DNA of 9,385 nt, taken from positions 1 through 9,385 of the forward strand of contig DLPY01000016.1 of the NCBI GenBank assembly GCA_002478685.1, read 5' to 3'. Source of the DNA: Flavobacteriaceae bacterium UBA7446 (lineage in GTDB: Bacteria; Bacteroidota; Bacteroidia; Flavobacteriales; Flavobacteriaceae). Positions 7,413 through 9,385 of this stretch are shown piece by piece. Each line of letters starts with the position of its first letter. The stretch's first letter is position 1. The position numbers and the translations under genes are program-made. The notes beneath the pieces are model-generated. The model did no database searches. It had not been told where the DNA came from and worked only from the letters and a program-made list of their open reading frames with translations.

Positions 7413-7446
7413 CAAAGGTAATGATTGCTAAAGAGGTATTGTCAAA
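7413..7446 (-). promoter_or_regulatory. Probable era promoter
   Basis: On the minus strand TACCTTTG (7420-7413) fits TAnnTTTG exactly, with TTTG (7446-7443) 22 bases upstream, slightly wide of the usual 17-21. The box nearly touches the era ATG, implying a leaderless or almost leaderless transcript. Its upstream half interleaves with the oppositely directed tRNA promoter. Confidence 0.45.
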
Positions 7447-7468
7447 TCAGGTAAGTTTTGTACTTTTG
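7439..7468 (+). promoter_or_regulatory. Promoter of tRNA-fMet
   Basis: TTG (7439-7441) and TACTTTTG (7461-7468) are separated by exactly 19 bases, a textbook Bacteroidota promoter. The expected transcript start, about 7 bases after the box, is near 7475, just ahead of the mature tRNA 5' end at 7479. Confidence 0.75.
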
Positions 7469-7478
7469 CCTTCTACAT

Positions 7479-7551
<73 letters not shown>

Positions 7552-7557
7552 CACACC

Positions 7558-7594
7558 GGGACAAATCTTGTTTTTGAGATTTGTCCCTTTTTTT
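7558..7594 (+). terminator. Rho-independent terminator of tRNA-fMet
   Basis: GGGACAAATCT (7558-7568) and AGATTTGTCCC (7577-7587) form a perfect 11-bp stem with an 8-base loop, followed by seven Ts (7588-7594). It starts 6 bases after the tRNA. On the other strand the hairpin is followed by a GC-rich run, so it acts only for plus-strand transcription. Confidence 0.93.
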
Positions 7595-7693
7595 ATTTTC
7601 ATGTTTTACTCTGTTAAATTGGACTATTTTATGTAAAATGGAGTTAATATCAGGGGTTCGAACTTTTTTATTTTGAAATTGAAATTTTAAATA
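7595..7693. other. AT-rich spacer between the tRNA terminator and the symporter gene
   Basis: These 99 bases hold no convincing gene. Visible elements are a short palindrome ATTTTA-TG-TAAAAT (7626-7639), a tRNA T-arm-like CAGGGGTTCGAAC (7651-7663), and a doubled GAAATT (7675-7686). No strong terminator for the minus-strand symporter gene is visible. Confidence 0.5.
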
Positions 7694-9382
7694 TTACCAA
7701 AATAACGCATACAAAAGTGCTGTAATCAACAACACCCCAAAGGCAGCTACATTGAAGGTTTTGTCTGTAGCGAAGAGCTGTTTGCTCAGCACAATACCTT
7801 TTGGATCATCCTGATTGCCTTCGAGCTTGCTGATTCCTGCGATGACGAGTAGCGTTCCTATACAAGTCAGCATCATCTGGTGCATAAACGGAAGGTTCAC
7901 AAACATCGCCGCATCACTCCAGCCGTTGGGTGCGACTTTGAAGTACATTGCAATCGGAATGGACAATATCACACCCCATATCGCTGCGTTGTTCGTTGCT
8001 TTTTTATAGAACAGTCCCATTAAGAACACTGCCAAAATCCCTGGGCTTACTACCCCTGTATATTCTTGTATAAACTGGAACACCTGTCCCAGACTGCCCA
8101 ATTGTGGAGCTATCAGCATAGCGATGATAAGGGCTACAAGTCCTGTCAAACGACCTACTTTCACCATTTGCTTGTCGTTGGCATTTTTATTGAACATCGA
8201 TTTGTAGATGTCCATGGTAAATATGGTGGATGTGGAGTTAATCATCGATGCTAATGAGGATACTATCGCTGCGGCTAGTGCTGCAAGAATGAGTCCTTTT
8301 AGCCCTACTGGGATAAAGTTTTTAATCAGCCAAGGTGCGGCGTTGTCATTGGCCACATTACCCGCGGTTCCTAAAAAGCCTTCACTGCTGAGTAGCCCCA
8401 TATTTAGAGTCCCTGTTTCAGGGTCTAGATTCATCACATAGGCAATGATACCGGGAAGTACAACAATCACAGGGATAATCAGCTTTAGAAAGGCTGCAAA
8501 CACGATTCCTTTTTGTCCTTCTTTTAAGCTTTTAGCTGCCAGTGTTCTTTGGATGATGTATTGGTTAAAGCCCCAGTAGTAGAGGTTCGCAACCCACATT
8601 CCGCCGATAAGCACCGCAAGACCTGGCAAATCCCACCAAGCGTCGCGTCCGTTGGGGGTAATGATTTCTCCTTTGGAGAGAATCATCGAAAAGCGTTCGG
8701 GTGCTTTTTCATAGACGTATTTCAATCCATCGATAAAGCTCCCAGAGTCTGTTACGTTCGCTAGTGCAAAGTATGCCATCAATAGTCCGCCAATAATAAG
8801 CAGTACCACTTGCACCACGTCAGTCCAAGCCACAGCTGCCAGTCCGCCCCAAAGCGAATAGGCCGCAGCGAATAGACCGAGTCCAATAATGCTATTGAGT
8901 AAGATGCTCCCATCGCCACTTCCAACAATGGTATCCAGTGCTTTCCCACCTAAAAAAAGTACAGTTGTTAGGTTTACAAACACAAAGAGCGCAATCCAAA
9001 AAACAGCTAATATGGTTTTAAGATTAGTGCTATATCGTTTTTCGATAAACTCCGGAATAGTATAAAGTGCCTTATCAATAAAAATGGGTAAAAAGTATTT
9101 TCCAACAACAAGTAGTGTGATGGCTGCCATCCACTCGTAGGAGGCAATGGCAAGTCCGAGTGCAAAACCCGATCCAGACATGCCGATAAACTGCTCAGCA
9201 GAGATGTTCGCAGCAATGAGCGAAGCGCCAATCGCCCACCAAGGGAGGGACTTACCTGCTAAAAAGTAATCCTCGGCGCTTTTGGCCTCCCCCTTCTTTT
9301 GGCGGGATACAAAGAGTCCAATTGAGAGAATAATCAGCGCATAAAGTGCGAATACGATAAAGTCTATGGTTGAAAAGTCCAT
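7694..9382 (-). CDS. Sodium/sugar symporter of the SSS family (vSGLT-like)
   Basis: This 562-residue integral membrane protein (about 14 hydrophobic segments, LeuT-type fold) should import glucose or galactose with Na+. It resembles Vibrio parahaemolyticus SGLT along its whole length, from AANISAEQFIG (57-67) and YWGFNQYIIQRTLAAKS (269-285) to DDPKGI (525-530) and the final LYALFW. Aligned by eye to vSGLT, sugar-site residues are kept: Gln64 (Q69), Glu83 (E88), Asn266 (N260), Lys300 (K294), Gln439 (Q428) and gate Tyr269 (Y263); Ser91 is replaced by Ala86. Na+-site Ala57, Ile60, Ala372, Ser375 and Ser376 match A62, I65, A361, S364 and S365. The gene is complete: a TAA lies directly before the ATG in frame at the window edge, which may be the stop of an upstream gene. 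GC content is higher than in its neighbours, with an AT-rich patch at about 8941-9120. Exact substrate is unproven. Confidence 0.94.
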   Translation of the reverse strand: MDFSTIDFIVFALYALIILSIGLFVSRQKKGEAKSAEDYFLAGKSLPWWAIGASLIAANISAEQFIGMSGSGFALGLAIASYEWMAAITLLVVGKYFLPIFIDKALYTIPEFIEKRYSTNLKTILAVFWIALFVFVNLTTVLFLGGKALDTIVGSGDGSILLNSIIGLGLFAAAYSLWGGLAAVAWTDVVQVVLLIIGGLLMAYFALANVTDSGSFIDGLKYVYEKAPERFSMILSKGEIITPNGRDAWWDLPGLAVLIGGMWVANLYYWGFNQYIIQRTLAAKSLKEGQKGIVFAAFLKLIIPVIVVLPGIIAYVMNLDPETGTLNMGLLSSEGFLGTAGNVANDNAAPWLIKNFIPVGLKGLILAALAAAIVSSLASMINSTSTIFTMDIYKSMFNKNANDKQMVKVGRLTGLVALIIAMLIAPQLGSLGQVFQFIQEYTGVVSPGILAVFLMGLFYKKATNNAAIWGVILSIPIAMYFKVAPNGWSDAAMFVNLPFMHQMMLTCIGTLLVIAGISKLEGNQDDPKGIVLSKQLFATDKTFNVAAFGVLLITALLYALFW

Positions 9383-9385
9383 TTA

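Noticed and set aside
7558..7594. Bidirectional action of the tRNA terminator for the symporter gene
   Set aside because: On the minus strand the stem is followed by a GC-rich run, not Ts, so it should not terminate transcription from the symporter side.
7626..7639. ATTTTA-TG-TAAAAT palindrome as an operator or terminator
   Set aside because: It is all A:T, has a 2-base centre that cannot form an RNA loop, and lies downstream of all adjacent genes.

Overview
The window looks like ordinary chromosomal DNA from a member of the Bacteroidota, most likely a Flavobacteriia/Flavobacteriales species. The support is: promoter boxes of the TAnnTTTG type with an upstream TTG/TTTG, no recognisable Shine-Dalgarno sequences, a DUF4136 lipoprotein, and an alaS / M23 peptidase / short MerR neighbourhood familiar from that phylum. 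Base composition is moderately AT-rich by hand counts, except in the transporter gene at the right end. I cannot name a genus.

Layout, left to right. (1) 1-422, minus: the N-terminal half of a PLP-dependent ACC deaminase / D-cysteine desulfhydrase family enzyme, cut by the window edge. (2) 524-1069, plus: an outer-membrane-type DUF4136 lipoprotein, divergent from (1) and convergent with (3). (3) 1092-3704, minus: alanyl-tRNA synthetase, complete. (4) 3787-4764 and 4765-5085, plus: a membrane-anchored M23 (LytM-type) peptidase followed with no gap by a small MerR-type DNA-binding protein, read from a promoter in the short alaS/M23 divergent spacer. (5) 7408 down to 5198, minus: era then der, two GTPases of ribosome assembly. 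(6) 7479-7551, plus: initiator tRNA-fMet(CAU), with a good promoter and a strong intrinsic terminator. (7) 7694-9382, minus: a complete sodium/sugar symporter very close to Vibrio SGLT.

Together, alaS, era, der and tRNA-fMet form a translation and ribosome-assembly set. The M23/MerR pair belongs to envelope maintenance and its possible regulation. The symporter appears unrelated to its neighbours: it is richer in GC, has a mosaic composition, and sits next to a tRNA gene, which would fit an acquired segment but does not prove one.

I found no mobile element, CRISPR array, defence system, toxin-antitoxin pair or secondary-metabolite cluster. The better second-look items are the closely packed divergent era/tRNA-fMet promoters, promoter-like boxes almost touching several start codons, a short protein-like reading frame between the MerR gene and der, and the compositional mosaic of the transporter gene. 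None amounts to a clear new system.
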